Of a stretch of DNA of 6,117 bases, positions 4,699-6,117 are shown piece by piece. Position numbers and translations under genes: made by a program. The stretch spans positions 1-6,117 of the forward strand of contig SCRK01000177.1 in NCBI GenBank assembly GCA_004298075.1, written 5' to 3'. The notes below the pieces were generated by a model, which was not told the origin of the DNA, searched no databases, and saw only the letters and a program-made list of their open reading frames with translations. This DNA comes from a bacterium. GTDB taxonomy: Bacteria; Omnitrophota; Gorgyraeia; Gygaellales; Profunditerraquicolaceae. Positions within the stretch are counted from its first letter, which is position 1; each line of letters begins with the position of its first letter.

Positions 4699-5853
4699 TT
4701 AAGGAAAATCCACTGCTTCTATCGAAGAATCAAACCTTAGCTTTGGCGGATGTATCTTGCCGTTACCGGTAAAATCAACCCTGCTGGAACTGTAAGTATC
4801 GGGATATTGGGCTGTCCAGAGCCCTAAATCCGTTCCCCCGTGATGCTGGTTTGTCCTAACCTCAACCTTCCGATCGTGGTCAATGTCGTCTATCCAGGCA
4901 TAAATCCACATTGAAGCTATGGCGCTTAATGCGCCTGAAGAGCTATCTTCAATTATCGCTCCTGTCGGCGATATGCCTGCCCAAGCGCTGGCCAATGCTG
5001 TTATAGACCCAATAAGTGCTGCTACTGCCCCTCCACAAGCAGGCAGAGCTGGGCAAGTAACAATGCTTGAACACAAACAAAGCATATGCAATATGGGAAT
5101 CGCTATTGTTGTCAAACCAATGGCTGTGCCTACTAATGCTAATATCGACAAGGCAGGCAATAATGTGGCCTGCATATCAAATTTATCTACTTCCTCAATA
5201 TTCACTGTTGAGGTAACGCTATGCGCCCTGCCTTGGCCATCCTGCCAAGAATAAGTATAAGTAGGTAGGTGGCTGATCCCGTTCATAAAGTTCTTAAAAT
5301 CATCACGCTGGCTACCCTCTTTTAGCTTAGAACCGATGCCGCTGTTAATAAATACAAACTGGTGCCCGGCTTTTATGGCGCTCTTCCTGCCCTCTACGCC
5401 AATCTTCTCTTTGATGATCTGGAGGGTATAATTCTGCGCTATATTAAAAGCTTCTACTGCGATAATAATTGCAAGCATTGTCCACCAAGCTATATTTGCT
5501 GCTACATCACCGGCGCAAGCGCCATAAAGGCTACAAGCTGTTGCCGCGGCAACTGCAAGTGCACCAACAGCAACTGTGAACGAAACCGAAACCGAAGTAA
5601 AAAATGTCCAGTACTGGAACTCCATCTGGGCATTCTGCTTGGCTATACTGTTAAACACATTGGCCATGATGGAACCCGCTGCCAGGGCTCCGGAATCGGC
5701 GGCATTTGCGGACTCGGTCTTGGTCAAGGCAACCTTGCTTAAATTCACCGTTACCATGGCCATGATCACGATCGCCACCATGATCACGATAAAGAAGGGG
5801 GCCAGCTGGCCCTTATTGTATTTTAATTTACGGTTATGAAAATAGGTAAACAT
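4699..5853 (-). CDS. TadE/TadG-like protein with extra membrane segments
   Basis: The first 65 residues match the Tad-like N-terminal domain found in TadG-type proteins. They have a basic start, GQ at 15-16, a hydrophobic helix 18-37, and the signature ESANAADSGALAAGS (47-61). The prepilin Glu at +5 is absent (Phe20), as is common in TadG-like members. Unlike typical TadG, further hydrophobic stretches occur at about 85-107, 117-137, 229-256 and 275-293. They suggest a multi-pass membrane protein or a hydrophobic pilus-tip-like subunit. Cysteines cluster at 107, 113, 259, 261, 267 and 273, next to these segments. The C-terminal 60 residues are polar (DDIDHDRKVEVR, then WTAQYPDTYSSSRVDF). AAAGGA sits 8 bases before the ATG, inside the end of the preceding gene, and only 2 bases separate the two genes, suggesting translational coupling. 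The domain call is firm; the function of the C-terminal part is unknown. Confidence 0.82.
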   Translation of the reverse strand: MFTYFHNRKLKYNKGQLAPFFIVIMVAIVIMAMVTVNLSKVALTKTESANAADSGALAAGSIMANVFNSIAKQNAQMEFQYWTFFTSVSVSFTVAVGALAVAAATACSLYGACAGDVAANIAWWTMLAIIIAVEAFNIAQNYTLQIIKEKIGVEGRKSAIKAGHQFVFINSGIGSKLKEGSQRDDFKNFMNGISHLPTYTYSWQDGQGRAHSVTSTVNIEEVDKFDMQATLLPALSILALVGTAIGLTTIAIPILHMLCLCSSIVTCPALPACGGAVAALIGSITALASAWAGISPTGAIIEDSSSGALSAIASMWIYAWIDDIDHDRKVEVRTNQHHGGTDLGLWTAQYPDTYSSSRVDFTGNGKIHPPKLRFDSSIEAVDFP

Positions 5854-5855
5854 AG

Positions 5856-6110
5856 TTATTGTCCTTTTAGAACCATATCTTCCGTCAGCTCCCCGGGCTT
5901 ATAAACCGGCCACTGACGCTGATACGTATCGGTGGAGGTCCCGGCAGTTACCCTGCTTGCGTTATAACGTGATTGCCTCTCCACGATCTGCTTATTCGCC
6001 CAAAGCCAGATATTGATTATCCCTCCCAGTAATAATACCATGCAAATAAACACAAGGGATGTTTCCAACATTACCTGGCCTTTTATCTTATTTATAGCTT
6101 TAGCCTTCAT
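5856..6110 (-). CDS. TadE-like pseudopilin
   Basis: An 84-aa protein with a textbook prepilin leader: the basic stretch MKAKAINKIKG (1-11), then Q-V-M-L-E with Glu16 at +5. A hydrophobic helix follows (about 17-38, SLVFICMVLLLGGIINIWLW). This GQ-x-x-x-E arrangement is that of TadE-family minor pilins, and the helix is followed by NKQIVERQSRYNASR, as in that family. Cleavage is expected between Gly11 and Gln12 by a prepilin peptidase. The remaining 45 residues are a small polar domain without cysteines. The frame stays open for the last 7 bases of the window. I chose the ATG at 6110 because it gives a normal leader length and the same MKAK opening as the other pilin-like gene. The stop triplet TGA at 6112-6110 overlaps the ATG, so a further upstream gene may end there. 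First gene seen of the minus-strand operon; its promoter lies outside the window. Confidence 0.85.
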   Translation of the reverse strand: MKAKAINKIKGQVMLETSLVFICMVLLLGGIINIWLWANKQIVERQSRYNASRVTAGTSTDTYQRQWPVYKPGELTEDMVLKGQ

Positions 6111-6117
6111 CAGAAAT

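Noticed and set aside
5362..5839. Two overlapping plus-strand frames, one rich in cysteine
   Set aside because: Both are opposite the Tad-like N-terminal domain and membrane segments of the 384-aa gene; their Cys content is a by-product of antisense Ala and Thr codons.

Overview
This window most resembles a genome fragment from an uncultivated bacterium of the Candidatus Omnitrophota / PVC type. That placement is an inference from gene style: Tad-like pseudopilins next to an exported C39-like peptidase, and non-coding DNA littered with GGGAC-type repeats. It is not based on any marker gene. All recognisable genes lie on the minus strand, so the biological reading direction is from high to low coordinates. 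No tRNA, rRNA, CRISPR array or intact transposase is visible.

Right part (6110 to 1242): a compact five-gene minus-strand cluster, almost certainly one operon, with spacings of 2, 21, -20 and 30 bases. In order it holds: a short TadE-like pseudopilin (84 aa); a TadE/TadG-like protein with several membrane segments (384 aa); an exported protein with a duplicated domain (302 aa); a Flp-type pilin whose usual short body is replaced by two tandem coiled-coil modules, each bracketed by cysteines (265 aa); and an exported Gly/Ala-rich protein of unknown function without cysteines (572 aa). Three of the five carry a pilin or Tad-like N-terminus and the other two carry signal peptides, so the cluster appears devoted to building an envelope or extracellular structure. 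No Tad ATPase, secretin or prepilin peptidase is in view; these would have to be encoded elsewhere.

Middle part (1241 to 667): 575 bases without a gene. The right half (about 1041-1230) holds short GGGAC-type repeats, a perfect GC palindrome, a long imperfect inverted repeat that may end the operon, and a direct repeat, all suggestive of decayed or non-autonomous mobile DNA. The left half holds a well-formed minus-strand sigma70-type promoter (956-985), then a GEMM-I cyclic-di-GMP riboswitch aptamer (841-937) with its key ligand-contacting bases present, then a candidate terminator-type expression platform (802-849).

Left part (666 to 1): the 5' portion of the gene governed by that riboswitch. 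It encodes an exported or membrane-anchored protein with a C39-like cysteine peptidase domain, cut by the window edge before the catalytic histidine. A GGGAC-type inverted repeat lies in frame inside this domain.

The combined picture is an envelope or pilus-like gene set followed by a separately transcribed exported peptidase-like gene under second-messenger RNA control. Cyclic-di-GMP commonly governs pili and surface attachment, so the two units plausibly act in the same process; that link is inference.
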